This document shows positions 1 through 8,772 of a stretch of DNA of 50,668 nucleotides, piece by piece; within the stretch, counting starts at the first letter, position 1; the number at the start of each line of letters is the position of its first letter. Position numbers and translations under genes: made by a program. Under the pieces are notes generated by a model that saw only the letters and a list, made by a program, of their open reading frames with translations, did not search any database and had not been told where the DNA came from. The stretch is taken from positions 1 through 50,668 of the forward strand of contig NZ_BAYA01000043.1 in NCBI RefSeq assembly GCF_000685015.1, written 5' to 3'. The DNA is from Paraburkholderia bannensis NBRC 103871 (GTDB taxonomy: Bacteria; Pseudomonadota; Gammaproteobacteria; Burkholderiales; Burkholderiaceae).

Positions 1-2
1 CT

Positions 3-104
3 AAGCGACTGGCGATAGTGAAGGGGGGGCATTTCGATCCCTATCTCGCAGAGTTCGAGACCGCTTCGCGCGCGGCTGTCGACTGGTTTAAAGCGCATCT
101 GTGA
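3..104 (+). CDS. Alpha/beta hydrolase, C-terminal fragment cut by window edge
   Basis: An open frame enters from the left edge and stops at TGA 102-104. Its 33 residues read KRLAIVKGGHFDPY and end AVDWFKAHL. A GGHFDPY stretch followed by an amphipathic helix is typical of the catalytic-histidine loop and last helix of alpha/beta hydrolases. The rest of the gene lies outside the window, so the substrate cannot be judged. It lies 65 bases before another hydrolase on the same strand, and the two may be co-transcribed. Confidence 0.6.
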   Translation, partial: KRLAIVKGGHFDPYLAEFETASRAAVDWFKAHL

Positions 105-169
105 ATTGGGCGTAGTAGAGCGTGGCCGTGCCCTGGCCGTACCCAAGTTGAATTTATCGGACTTTAACT

Positions 170-937
170 ATGAAAGCTGCTTCCAAATATGGCCGTATCG
201 CCGCGGCGATTCTTGCTTCGTTTGCGTTCTTCGGCGCTGCCGCCGCGACCGCAGCGCCGGTCAAAAATATCGTTCTCGTACACGGCTACTTTGCCGATGG
301 ATCGGGCTGGCAGAACGTCTCCAGGATCCTGTCACGCGACGGCTACAACGTTTCGGTCGTACAGGAACCCGAAACGTCTTTTGCGGATGACGTCAAAGCT
401 ACGACGCGCGTAGTCGATGCGCAGTCGGGACCGTCGATCCTCGTTGGTCATAGCTATGGTGGCGCTGTGATCACGGAAGCGGGAAATGACGCGAAGGTGG
501 CAGGCCTCGTATATGTCGCCGCTTTTGAGCCGGACTCGGGAGAAAGCGCGATGGATCTCGCCAAGAAGATACCGTCGGCCTCCACCGCGATCAAGGCTAC
601 CGCAGATGGCTTTCTGTACCTCGACCCGGCTCACTTCCACGCAGATTTCGCGGCTGACTTGCCGGCGGCCGAAGCTGAGTTCATGGCTCGCTCCCAGGTC
701 ATGCCGGCCGCCGCGTCCTTCGGTACGCCGGTGTCAACGGCCGCGTGGAGAACGAAGCCGAGCTGGGCAGTCGTTGCGACTGCGGATCGTGCGATCAACC
801 CGGATCTCGAGCGGTTCATGACGAAGCGCGCCGGTAGCACCACGATCGAACTCGATTCCAGCCACGTAGCGTATATGTCCCACCCCAAGGAGGTTGCGAA
901 ACTCATCGAGAAGGCAGCGCAGAAGTCTGCTCAATGA
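170..937 (+). CDS. Exported alpha/beta-fold hydrolase
   Basis: The 255-residue protein starts with a clear Sec signal peptide: a basic start, a hydrophobic Ala/Phe core and a likely cleavage site after ATA near residue 28. The mature part begins with the strand and oxyanion motif VLVHGYFADGSGW (36-48). GHSYGG carries the nucleophile Ser95, an aspartate lies in TADRAI near 206, and the histidine is in SSHVAYMSHP near 232. This layout matches small esterase-like hydrolases of the salicylate-esterase/EstC type (about 230-250 residues), here directed to the periplasm. The true substrate is unknown. A strong hairpin terminator lies about 150 bases downstream. Confidence 0.85.
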   Translation: MKAASKYGRIAAAILASFAFFGAAAATAAPVKNIVLVHGYFADGSGWQNVSRILSRDGYNVSVVQEPETSFADDVKATTRVVDAQSGPSILVGHSYGGAVITEAGNDAKVAGLVYVAAFEPDSGESAMDLAKKIPSASTAIKATADGFLYLDPAHFHADFAADLPAAEAEFMARSQVMPAAASFGTPVSTAAWRTKPSWAVVATADRAINPDLERFMTKRAGSTTIELDSSHVAYMSHPKEVAKLIEKAAQKSAQ

Positions 938-1085
938 TCGTTGAGGGAGCCATAACGCGGGCATGGCACCGTTAATGGATCCGACAGTCGAAAAGCTACC
1001 GCTTTTTACGTTGATGTGACTGGTGGTGGCTTGGAGAACTGATGGAGAGATTCGGGTAAATCGCGAGTCTTCCGCGATATCTTCA

Positions 1086-1114
1086 CCCCGCCATTATTGG
1101 CGGGGTATCTTTTT
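1086..1114 (+). terminator. Rho-independent terminator
   Basis: A perfect 7-bp inverted repeat CCCCGCC (1086-1092) and GGCGGGG (1099-1105) with a six-base loop is followed by TATCTTTTT. It lies downstream of the exported hydrolase and before the DUF3331-like gene, so it should separate these transcripts. Confidence 0.8.
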
Positions 1115-1203
1115 AAAAATCCAAATCTTCACTTTTCCTTGATTTTTCTTGTCATAGGATTTCATCAAACTGATATTTCGCCAAATCGACGGAAGGGTGA
1201 GAA

Positions 1204-1692
1204 ATGATCGAGCTGGATCGAAACGCTATTTGGGATAGCACGCTCGCGCTGCTGGAGACGATCTCAAAAGATCTGAAGCGAGACACCGAAAGACCACAAT
1301 TCACCAGGCTACGCAGACTAAGTCAAGAAACTTCGATTAAGCCTGTAACGCCCGGTGCGACAGCACGCATCGAGTTCATCGGATGTAATCCGGCCGGAAA
1401 TCTCACGATTGCGTGCAGGGACTCAACTGCTGGTCATTATGGCGCTCAAACCTGGAAACTTAGCCGTGCACGACAAAGTGGACACTGCGTGCTATCGGGT
1501 GATCGCATAAGGCGCGGCGATGATATCTACAAGCCGTCGACGCGCGGTCATTTCCCCCATAACGCAGATTGGATGATGCTGGCGTCGAAGATTCCCCGCG
1601 ATCTGAAGCACAGACTTGTCGATGCATTCGATGCCGCCGACTATCGCGTCGTGAGGAATCTCTATTATTGTTCTTCAGTTTCGAACTCCTGA
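1204..1692 (+). CDS. DUF3331-like protein of unknown function
   Basis: This 162-residue protein has no signal peptide or membrane segment. Its middle shows ARIEFIG (54-60), CRDSTAGHYGAQ, SGHCVLSGDRIRRGDDIY and a late HNADWM. This order of motifs is what I associate with the Burkholderia-enriched DUF3331 family. The conserved Cys, His and Asp residues could bind a metal, but nothing here shows a reaction. It starts at ATG after GGGTGAGAA, is preceded by the 1086-1114 terminator, and is followed by a 156-base gap before the catalase. The family call is from memory of the motif pattern. Confidence 0.65.
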   Translation: MIELDRNAIWDSTLALLETISKDLKRDTERPQFTRLRRLSQETSIKPVTPGATARIEFIGCNPAGNLTIACRDSTAGHYGAQTWKLSRARQSGHCVLSGDRIRRGDDIYKPSTRGHFPHNADWMMLASKIPRDLKHRLVDAFDAADYRVVRNLYYCSSVSNS

Positions 1693-1848
1693 TACTGGCA
1701 AGTTCGACGGTAACTGACAGTTCAAACAATCAAAAATTCTCCGCACTTTCCTGCAACGCCTGGGAGAAATCACTGGTACGTGTCGAACGCGTCGCGTCAC
1801 CGTGAAACTCATCTCCTGTTTTTCACGTAGCCTCCCTCGGAACACGCA

Positions 1849-3333
1849 ATGAGCAAATTGACGACTGCATTCGGCGCACCTGTGCCGGATAACCAGAATA
1901 TTCAGACAGCCGGGCCGCGCGGCCCAGCACTTCTCCAGGACGTATGGTTCCTCGAGAAGCTCGCGTACTTCGATCGGGAAGTTATTCCGGAGCGTCGTAT
2001 GCATGCCAAGGGGTCGGGCGCTTTCGGTACGTTTACTGTGACTCACGATGTAACGGCCTATACGCGTGCAAAGCTGTTCTCAGAGGTTGGCAAGACTACA
2101 GAGATGTTTGCCCGCTTCTCGACCGTCGCGGGGGAGCGAGGCGCTGCAGACGCAGAACGGGACATTCGTGGATTCGCGTTGAAGTTCTACACGGAAGAAG
2201 GTAACTGGGATCTTGTAGGGAACAACACCCCGGTGTTCTTCCTGAGAGATCCACTGAAATTTCCGGATCTCAATCACGCGATCAAGCGTGATCCCCGCAC
2301 GGGATTGCGCAGCGCCCAAAGTAATTGGGACTTCTGGACGCAGCTTCCCGAGGCATTTCACCAGGTCACCATTGTCATGAGCGATCGTGGTATCCCCCGT
2401 TCGTTTCGCCACATGCACGGCTTTGGCAGTCACACCTTCAGCTTGATCAACGCGGCCGGTGAGCGTTCGTGGGTCAAATTTCACATGCATACGCAGCAAG
2501 GTATTCAGAATCTGACCGACGCAGAGGCGGTCGCTCTGGTTGGCTCCGATCGCGAAAGCCACCATAGGGATCTGTATGATGCGATTGAGCGCGGCGAGTT
2601 TCCGCGTTGGACGCTTTACTTCCAGATCATGCCGGAAAAAGAGGCTTCCACGTGCAAGTTCAATCCCTTCGATCTCACCAAAGTCTGGTCCAGGAAGGAT
2701 TACCCTCTCATCGAGGTAGGACATTTCGAGCTTAACCGCAACGCGGAAAACTGGTTTGCAGACGTCGAGCAGGCAGCCTTTAATCCTGCAAACATCGTCC
2801 CCGGAATCAGCTTTTCGCCCGACAAGATGCTACAAGGTCGGCTCTTTTCGTATGGTGACGCACAGCGCTATCGGCTGACCGTGAATCATCACCAGATTCC
2901 TGTCAACGCGCCGAAGGCGACAAGTCACTACAACAGCTATCACCGCGATGGACTCCTGCGTGTCGACGGCAACCGGGGCGGATTAACGTCATACAACCCC
3001 AATACAACCGGCGCCTGGCTCGATCAACCTGATTTTAGTGAGCCGCCGTTGCCGCTGGAGGGGGAAGCAGGCCACTGGAATCACCGCACCGATGAGGACT
3101 ATTTCAGTCAGCCGGGGGATCTGTTTCGCTTGATGTCTGCAGCACAACAGCATGTGCTTTTTGGAAATACCGCACGTGCGATGGATGGCGTTTCCGCTGC
3201 AGTTCGGGAACTCCATATCGAGCACTGCACAAAGGCTGATCCTGCCTATGGCGCGGGTGTCAGGCTCGCCCTGGAAGCGCAGGACCAGCGTGGGAATATG
3301 TCCGTACGCGACGAGCCCAACCGTCCTCGCTAG
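1849..3333 (+). CDS. Monofunctional haem catalase, small-subunit type
   Basis: At 494 residues this fits small-subunit (clade 3-like) catalases, which convert hydrogen peroxide to water and oxygen. The distal haem histidine is His52 in RRMHAKGSG. The catalytic asparagine is Asn125 in GNNTPVFF, and the proximal haem ligand is Tyr335 in RLFSYGDAQ. There is no signal peptide, so it is probably cytoplasmic. The C-terminal NADPH-binding region (NHHQIPVN, then the helical tail) is complete. An HD-domain gene follows 97 bases downstream on the same strand. I saw no convincing OxyR site by eye. Confidence 0.95.
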   Translation: MSKLTTAFGAPVPDNQNIQTAGPRGPALLQDVWFLEKLAYFDREVIPERRMHAKGSGAFGTFTVTHDVTAYTRAKLFSEVGKTTEMFARFSTVAGERGAADAERDIRGFALKFYTEEGNWDLVGNNTPVFFLRDPLKFPDLNHAIKRDPRTGLRSAQSNWDFWTQLPEAFHQVTIVMSDRGIPRSFRHMHGFGSHTFSLINAAGERSWVKFHMHTQQGIQNLTDAEAVALVGSDRESHHRDLYDAIERGEFPRWTLYFQIMPEKEASTCKFNPFDLTKVWSRKDYPLIEVGHFELNRNAENWFADVEQAAFNPANIVPGISFSPDKMLQGRLFSYGDAQRYRLTVNHHQIPVNAPKATSHYNSYHRDGLLRVDGNRGGLTSYNPNTTGAWLDQPDFSEPPLPLEGEAGHWNHRTDEDYFSQPGDLFRLMSAAQQHVLFGNTARAMDGVSAAVRELHIEHCTKADPAYGAGVRLALEAQDQRGNMSVRDEPNRPR

Positions 3334-3430
3334 CCCAACCGTTTTTCTGTTCACCACTACGTCACCACGCTGGCGACGAGTGGGGTATCTCCTTCATCCG
3401 CGTATTGCGGACACACCAAGAGAGCGAACG

Positions 3431-4072
3431 ATGACAATCGAAATTGACGGCGTCACAATCCCGGATAGTGCACTTGTCAGGAAAGTGACCGAACTCGCGC
3501 GGGAGAACACCACCCCGTTACTCTTCAACCATTCGAGCCGGGTTTTCTACTTTGGCGCCCTCGCTGGTGCGAGGCAAAAGCTCAAATTTGACCCGGAACT
3601 GCTTTATTGCGGCTGCATGTTTCACGATTTCGGTCTTATGAAACAGTACAGCAGCGCGAACGAGCGGTTCGAAGTCGACGGAGCCAACGCTGCGCGTGAT
3701 TTCCTCAAGCAAGAAGGCATATCGCAGAGCGATATCGACACCGTCTGGACATCCATTGCGTTGCACACGACGCCCGGTATTCCCCAGCACATGCATCCGG
3801 TCATTGCACTGGTGACTGCCGGCGTGGAAATGGATGTTCTCGGTCTGAAATATGATCAGTACAGTGATACTGACCGTGACGCAGTCGTAAGGGCACATCC
3901 GCGCGGCGATAGTTTCAAGGAAGAAATTATTTCTGCCTTCTACGAGGGAATCAGACACAAGCCTGAGACGACGTTCGGTAACGTTAAGGCTGATGTGATC
4001 GCAGATAAAGAACCACATTTCCACGCCGGGAATTTCTGCTGCGTGATTCGCAGATCCATGTGGCCCTCTTGA
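3431..4072 (+). CDS. HD-domain protein, possible metal-dependent hydrolase
   Basis: The frame is open back to 3152 through the catalase end, but the family-like N-terminus MTIEIDGVTIPDS starts at ATG 3431 after AGAGAGCGAACG, giving 213 residues. His34 in LLFNHSSRV, the His65-Asp66 pair in MFHDFGLM and later ALHTTPG form the metal-binding pattern of HD-superfamily hydrolases. It resembles proteins often labelled cyanamide-hydratase-like or simply HD-domain in Burkholderia. The substrate is unknown. It lies 97 bases after the catalase and could be read with it. Confidence 0.8.
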   Translation: MTIEIDGVTIPDSALVRKVTELARENTTPLLFNHSSRVFYFGALAGARQKLKFDPELLYCGCMFHDFGLMKQYSSANERFEVDGANAARDFLKQEGISQSDIDTVWTSIALHTTPGIPQHMHPVIALVTAGVEMDVLGLKYDQYSDTDRDAVVRAHPRGDSFKEEIISAFYEGIRHKPETTFGNVKADVIADKEPHFHAGNFCCVIRRSMWPS

Positions 4073-4195
4073 ATTTCGTCTTTTGCGACTGTTCTCGGAT
4101 CGTGCTTGGCCTGTTCGATCTTCCTTCGCCGATCCGAGTCTTGGTTACAAACGCGCTTGGCTTCTATCGTGGGATCGCCAGGATAGTCCCGTCAT

Positions 4196-5152
4196 CTACC
4201 TGGATCGAGGCGATACGCGCGTCCGCGAACCTCTTGATTTTTCTGGCATCTGGTCCCAAGGCGGAATGTCGCCGAATGCTGTCGCGAGGTAATCGACGAA
4301 GCGGCGCACTTTAAGCGGTATGCTCCGCGCGCTCGGATAGACAGCTTGAATGACAAGCTCCGTGGTGCGATAGGTCGGAAGAACCGCGATGAGCTGCCCG
4401 GAGCGCAGATGCTCGCCGAAGACGAAAGTCGGACCGTACGCAATGCCCGCTCCGGCTAACGTGGCGGAAAGAAGCATTTGCGTATTGTTCGCTGCGAGCC
4501 TGCAAGGTCCGTCGATGACGTGCGCACGGTCTTTCGAGTCAAACACCGTCCAGTCGCCCGCAGACACGGCTTCACTGAAGCATAGGCGCTGCGCCTTGCT
4601 CAGGTCCTGCGGCGTGCGTGGGGTGCCATATCGATCGAGGTAGGCCGGTGATGCACACATCAGCATCCGACAGGGAGCGATCCTGCGCGTAACCACACCG
4701 GGGTCATCGAGTCGGCCGATGCGTATCGCGACGTCGATGCCCGCATCGAGCAGATCAACATATCGGTCGCCAAGCAGCACTTCGATGTTCACCTGAGGAT
4801 GATCCTCAAGGTATTGGGCGGTCACGCTACCTAAATGCATCGCGCCAAACGTAACGGGCGCTGAAACGCGCAGAATACCGCGCGCGGTACGCTGGGTATC
4901 GCTCGCCTCCCGATTGGCGTCGTCAAACGCTTCGAGAATCTGCTTGCTGCGTTCATAGTAGGCCTGCCCCGTTTCGGTCAGACTCAGGCGCCGTGTGGTT
5001 CGTTGCAGTAGCCGCGCATTCAGTTGCGCCTCAATCGCGCTCACATGCTTGCCGGCCATCGCTGGAGACAGCCCGAAGCGCCGGGCTGCTGCTGCAAGGC
5101 TGCCTTCCTCCACAGCGGCGACGAATACGCCGAGACTCGTCAGTCTGTCCAT
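4196..5152 (-). CDS. LysR-family transcriptional regulator
   Basis: The start MDRLTSLGVFVAAVEEGS at 5152 is the usual LysR beginning. An ATG at 5176 would add eight residues unlike the family. The N-terminal winged helix-turn-helix includes GSLAAAARRFGLSPAMAGKHVSAIE. A LysR substrate-binding domain follows, with VDVAIRIGRL-type sequence and the usual C-terminal ERFVDYLA-like helix. Total length is about 318 residues. The subgroup resembles CrgA/DsdC-like regulators common in Burkholderia. It is divergent from the hydrolase-NTF2 fusion at 5262, and the 109-base gap is the expected operator site, so it probably controls that gene. The effector is unknown. Confidence 0.9.
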   Translation of the reverse strand: MDRLTSLGVFVAAVEEGSLAAAARRFGLSPAMAGKHVSAIEAQLNARLLQRTTRRLSLTETGQAYYERSKQILEAFDDANREASDTQRTARGILRVSAPVTFGAMHLGSVTAQYLEDHPQVNIEVLLGDRYVDLLDAGIDVAIRIGRLDDPGVVTRRIAPCRMLMCASPAYLDRYGTPRTPQDLSKAQRLCFSEAVSAGDWTVFDSKDRAHVIDGPCRLAANNTQMLLSATLAGAGIAYGPTFVFGEHLRSGQLIAVLPTYRTTELVIQAVYPSARSIPLKVRRFVDYLATAFGDIPPWDQMPEKSRGSRTRVSPRSR

Positions 5153-5261
5153 TGTGCCTCCATTCGATACCATCATTATCGACTGTCGCTACAGACTCGG
5201 CAATTATCACCGATAGGGTGCGGATCTACGATTGCCATACCCAACGGAGATAGAGTGAAAA

Positions 5262-6425
5262 ATGGACATCGAAACGAACGGCACGCGAATTCACGTGGCG
5301 CAGAGAGGCAATGGGGAAATGGCGCTGGTTTTCCTGCATTACTACGGAGGCTCGTCCCGCACGTGGGACCGTGTGGCAAGTGAGTTGTCGGCTCGATATC
5401 GAATCGTTGCAACCGATCATCGAGGGTGGGGTGCTTCTGCCGCGCCTTCGCATGGGTACGGGATCGCTGAACTCGCTGCGGACGCCGAAGGTGTTATCGA
5501 CACCCTGGGTTTGCAGCGCTATATCCTCGTCGGTCATTCGATGGGGGGGAAGGTCGCGCAGCTCATCGCATCCCGCCGACCGGCCGGACTGGAAGGTCTG
5601 GTCCTTGTTGCACCTTCTCCGCCATCACCAATGCTTCTCTCCGAGGAGGAACGTGCGACGTTGACTGGCGCATATCAATCGCGCGAGTCGGTCGAATTTG
5701 TCATCGATCACGTACTCACTGCAAGAAAGCTCGACGCTTCATGTCGCGAGCAGATTATCGAAGACAGCCTCAAAGCTGCGCCGCAGGCAAAAGCGGCGTG
5801 GCCGAACGTCGCAATGCGCGAGGACATCTCCGCCGCAGTGGGCTCGATTGACGTGCCTACCATTGTCGTCACTGGGGAGTTGGATCAGGTGGATCGCTTC
5901 TCCACGTTACAGGCGGAACTGCTGCCTCATATTCCCCATGCGACGACACACTTCGTCTCTGACGCCGGACACCTGTTACCTCTGGAAACGCCGGTTGAGG
6001 TCGCAACGATCATCGGAAGATTTGCTCAAGCGATAGAAGATCGTTCCGTCGTCTGCAGCACACCTGAGCAGGTCTCGGGCGCATTTGACGCGGCGTTCAA
6101 TGCTGGAGATCTCGACGAGTTGCTCGGCGTATTCAGCAATCAAGCCACAATGAGGCTGACGAGCGGTGACGTGACACAAGAGAATTTCGCCGACCTGCGA
6201 AATGCTTTCGCGCAGTTGCTGACGTCAAAACCGCGAATAACCAATACCGTTCGTCGAGTGCTGCGCACCGGAGGCACTGCACTTGTGTTGCTCGACTGGA
6301 CCTTGGAAGTGGTAACGGAGAACGGCGACACACAAGTCCAATCCGGGACTGCAACGCAGGTCATGGAAAGGGGGCGGGACGGAGGTTGGCGGTTCGTGAT
6401 CTCGAATCCGCTTGGGCTGAACTGA
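5262..6425 (+). CDS. Alpha/beta hydrolase fused to NTF2-like (SnoaL-type) domain
   Basis: Residues 1 to about 265 are a standard alpha/beta hydrolase: FLHYYGGSSRTW oxyanion strand, DHRGWG, nucleophile Ser93 in GHSMGG, acid in TGELDQVD and the histidine in DAGHLLP. Residues from about 275 to 387 form a second domain (AFDAAFNAGDLDELLGVF, then LRTGGTALVLLDWTL and DGGWRFVISNPLGLN). That pattern matches NTF2-like/SnoaL/DUF4440 folds. The fusion is one uninterrupted frame of 387 residues; most relatives of each half are separate proteins. It has no signal peptide. The divergent LysR gene is the likely regulator. The substrate is unknown, and the NTF2-like half could bind a small ligand or help dimerise. 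Confidence 0.85.
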   Translation: MDIETNGTRIHVAQRGNGEMALVFLHYYGGSSRTWDRVASELSARYRIVATDHRGWGASAAPSHGYGIAELAADAEGVIDTLGLQRYILVGHSMGGKVAQLIASRRPAGLEGLVLVAPSPPSPMLLSEEERATLTGAYQSRESVEFVIDHVLTARKLDASCREQIIEDSLKAAPQAKAAWPNVAMREDISAAVGSIDVPTIVVTGELDQVDRFSTLQAELLPHIPHATTHFVSDAGHLLPLETPVEVATIIGRFAQAIEDRSVVCSTPEQVSGAFDAAFNAGDLDELLGVFSNQATMRLTSGDVTQENFADLRNAFAQLLTSKPRITNTVRRVLRTGGTALVLLDWTLEVVTENGDTQVQSGTATQVMERGRDGGWRFVISNPLGLN

Positions 6426-6812
6426 AAGCGAGACGAAGTCGGCTTCCCGGTTCGTGAAGACCCGCGGCCAGAGCATTGAGCAGCAGTAGCGAAAGAGGAG
6501 GCTTTGAGAGGTGAGCTGATATCCGGCGGATCCAATGACCGAAACCGGTCGCTCTTCGGACATAGGCCGCCGACGAGCGAGCGGCCGCTCCTGGCCGAGT
6601 GCCGTCTTATGCGAATCGCATATCGCGTGCTTCGGATCCAGACAACGATGGTCGGCAGCCGACCCGTAGCAGCCCTAGGCCTCAACCTGACCTATTTGGC
6701 CGCTTTCAAGATACAACGGCCGTTCGTTGAGTCGCGGTGAACGGAGGCAAGTTCGAAGGGAGGCGACAACTTGGCGAACAGACCCTGGTGAGTTCGCGGT
6801 TTGCGATTCGCT
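6426..6812 (+). other. Intergenic, convergent gene ends
   Basis: This is the space between the ends of the hydrolase fusion and the GcvA-like regulator. Short frames occur but have no recognisable motif or ribosome binding site. I see no RNA gene or clear terminator hairpin. Confidence 0.5.
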
Positions 6813-7718
6813 TCAGGTGCTGCCCTGAAGCGCTAAGCCTCGGGCTTCATTGAGAATCCATGTCGCAAATGCCTGTAGTGGCCCTGCACTCAATTCGATT
6901 GGCTCGGGAAGAACGAGGCTGAAGTTTTTGGCGACCCCTTTACCTACCGGCCAGGGCGCAACCAAACGGCCTTGTTCAAGCTCTATCCCGATGTAAAGGC
7001 GCGGCACCAATGCCACGCCCAAGCCGGCTAGCGCCGCTTCAATCAGCATGGAATGTAGATCATAACGAGCACCGATCGCAGAGTTGGTCAGCACGATGCC
7101 GGCCTCCTGGGCATAAAGCTGCCAGGCGTCCGGATTTTGCCGCCTGTGAAGGCGTGGCAGTTCATCCAGCGGCGTGTTCGCGCCGGCGTCCTCGAGGAGC
7201 GCCGGACTGCAGACGGGCACCAACACCTCCTCGAGCAGGTGATGTAAATGCATACCCGCCCATGCGGGATGCTCGAAGTGAATGGCTGCGTCGAAACCGC
7301 TACCTGCAAGAAGGAAAGGGTCCATCCGTTCTGCGATATGCACGGTGATGTTCGGGTGCTTGTCCTGAAAGCGCTTCAGCCGGGGAATAAGCCAACGCGT
7401 TGCGAAGGTCGGAATGGCTGCGATATCGATGCTCGCGCCCTCGATGGGCTGCCCCATCAGATACAGGCTGTCGCGTTCCAGCCGATCGAGACTCTCCCGA
7501 ACCTGCACTGCGTATCGCGTGCCGTTCGGTGCAAGCCGCACGCGATTTCCGACTCGCTCGAATAGTGCAACACCCAAAAACGACTCCAACCGAGCAATCT
7601 GACGACTGATGGCGCCCTCAGTGAGCGCCAATTCCTCAGCGGCGCGGGCGAAGCTTCCGTGTCGCGCCGCTGCCTCGAAGGCCAGGAGTGCTGAGTTGCT
7701 TGGGATCTTGCGTCGCAC
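6813..7718 (-). CDS. LysR-family regulator, GcvA-like subgroup
   Basis: This 301-residue protein begins MRRKIPSNSALLAFEAAARHGSF, with helix-turn-helix AAEELALTEGAISRQIARLE, the signature of GcvA-like LysR regulators. The substrate-binding domain shows AIPTFATRWLIPRL, then FDAAIHFEHP and GLGVALVPRLYI, with the usual C-terminal FATWILNEAR helix. Length and domain order are complete. It is divergent from the unit at 7882-9621 with a 163-base gap holding the likely binding site, so it probably controls that unit rather than glycine cleavage. Confidence 0.9.
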   Translation of the reverse strand: MRRKIPSNSALLAFEAAARHGSFARAAEELALTEGAISRQIARLESFLGVALFERVGNRVRLAPNGTRYAVQVRESLDRLERDSLYLMGQPIEGASIDIAAIPTFATRWLIPRLKRFQDKHPNITVHIAERMDPFLLAGSGFDAAIHFEHPAWAGMHLHHLLEEVLVPVCSPALLEDAGANTPLDELPRLHRRQNPDAWQLYAQEAGIVLTNSAIGARYDLHSMLIEAALAGLGVALVPRLYIGIELEQGRLVAPWPVGKGVAKNFSLVLPEPIELSAGPLQAFATWILNEARGLALQGST

Positions 7719-7881
7719 TGGAGTCTGGCCGAGCTATTGGATGGGCATCAGCTTGAGTAAAAGTCACTGAAGGCTGACATTATTTCGATTTTCACGGGGG
7801 AAACATCGGGCTAGCATGACTTTACCGCAATGAACGTGGCGCTTGCAGCGGGATGCGCATCCGCCACCAAGGACAAATCCG

Positions 7882-8424
7882 ATGATCTACACCGTGGAAT
7901 GCAGCTTCGCCGATCCCACCAGCGAGGCCGAATGGAACAACTTCTATAGTCTCGAAAAGCTGCCTGCTCTTATCTCGGTGGCCGGCTTTCACACGTCGCA
8001 GCGCTTCAAGGCGATAAGCGATGGTTGCCCTGTCTACCTCGCCGTCCACACGATCGACAGTCTCGACGTTCTGACGGGAGACGAATATCGCCGCAAGGGC
8101 GGCGGTAATTTCGCAAGGTGGCAGCAACACATCACCGACTGGCATCGAAATCTCTACAGCGATATTGGTGTGGCGCCCGCGGTCAACGCCGACGAACTGC
8201 TCGCGCTCTGCGCAAGCGGCCCCGATTCGCTGATCCGAATGGGCCTCGACCCGTTGGCCATGCAAGCAGTTGCGCTGGAGAAGTTTCCGGAACTTCGTTG
8301 GCTCGCAAAACTGCGTCTGAGCGACGCCCGTCTTTTCGAGGGTCTTGAGGGCGTTCACCTTTATACGCCGATGACGGAACAACTGACCAGCGCTCGAGCG
8401 GCTTTGACCGCGCAGGAAAGATAG
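7882..8424 (+). CDS. Unknown protein with possible dimeric alpha+beta barrel half
   Basis: The frame is open from 7843, but MIYTVECSFADP at 7882 is the more natural start, giving 180 residues. The N-terminal 90 residues (EAEWNNFYSLEKLPALISVAGF, RFKAISDGCPVYLAVHTID) have the strand-helix-strand feel of EthD/antibiotic-monooxygenase-like dimeric ferredoxin folds. The C-terminal half has no motif I recognise. It has no signal peptide or membrane segment. The tautomerase gene follows after six bases and the MBL hydrolase after that, so the three should be one operon under the divergent GcvA-like regulator. A catabolic role is inference only. Confidence 0.6.
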   Translation: MIYTVECSFADPTSEAEWNNFYSLEKLPALISVAGFHTSQRFKAISDGCPVYLAVHTIDSLDVLTGDEYRRKGGGNFARWQQHITDWHRNLYSDIGVAPAVNADELLALCASGPDSLIRMGLDPLAMQAVALEKFPELRWLAKLRLSDARLFEGLEGVHLYTPMTEQLTSARAALTAQER

Positions 8425-8430
8425 TCAGCA

Positions 8431-8757
8431 ATGCCAAACGTCACGTTCTACATTGACGCTGGGAAAATGCCGTCCGACGAACGGCTTGCCGACCTGTCCG
8501 ACGACTGTGTCCGACTCTGCACCAACGTACTCGAAGCAGAACTCAAAAACGTTCACGTCGTCTACGTGGACGTTCGCCATGGGCACGGACATCCCGTTTT
8601 CGTGGAAGTCCAATATCGCCTTGAGATGTTTCGCACGCCGGCAGTAATGAACCGGTTCATGGAAGCGCTCGAGAGCGCCATCGCTTGCCGCACAGGTTTC
8701 GCGGCGCGCATCCGTTGTTTTGGCTACGCCGCGTCGAACATTTACGCCCGAAATTGA
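8431..8757 (+). CDS. Tautomerase-superfamily protein
   Basis: The 108-residue protein starts MPNVTFYIDAG, so removal of the initiator Met exposes Pro1, the general base of 4-oxalocrotonate tautomerase and MIF-like enzymes. The beta-alpha-beta pattern is visible: first strand, the helix SDERLADLSDDCVRLCTNVL, then strand NVHVVYVDV. A second half has a helix with MNRFMEALESAIACRTG. This length suggests a fused or MIF/CHMI-like trimeric form rather than the 62-residue hexameric kind. It sits between an unknown protein and an MBL hydrolase in a likely operon. The substrate is unknown. Confidence 0.7.
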   Translation: MPNVTFYIDAGKMPSDERLADLSDDCVRLCTNVLEAELKNVHVVYVDVRHGHGHPVFVEVQYRLEMFRTPAVMNRFMEALESAIACRTGFAARIRCFGYAASNIYARN

Positions 8758-8772
8758 TTGGTCTGGAGAAGC

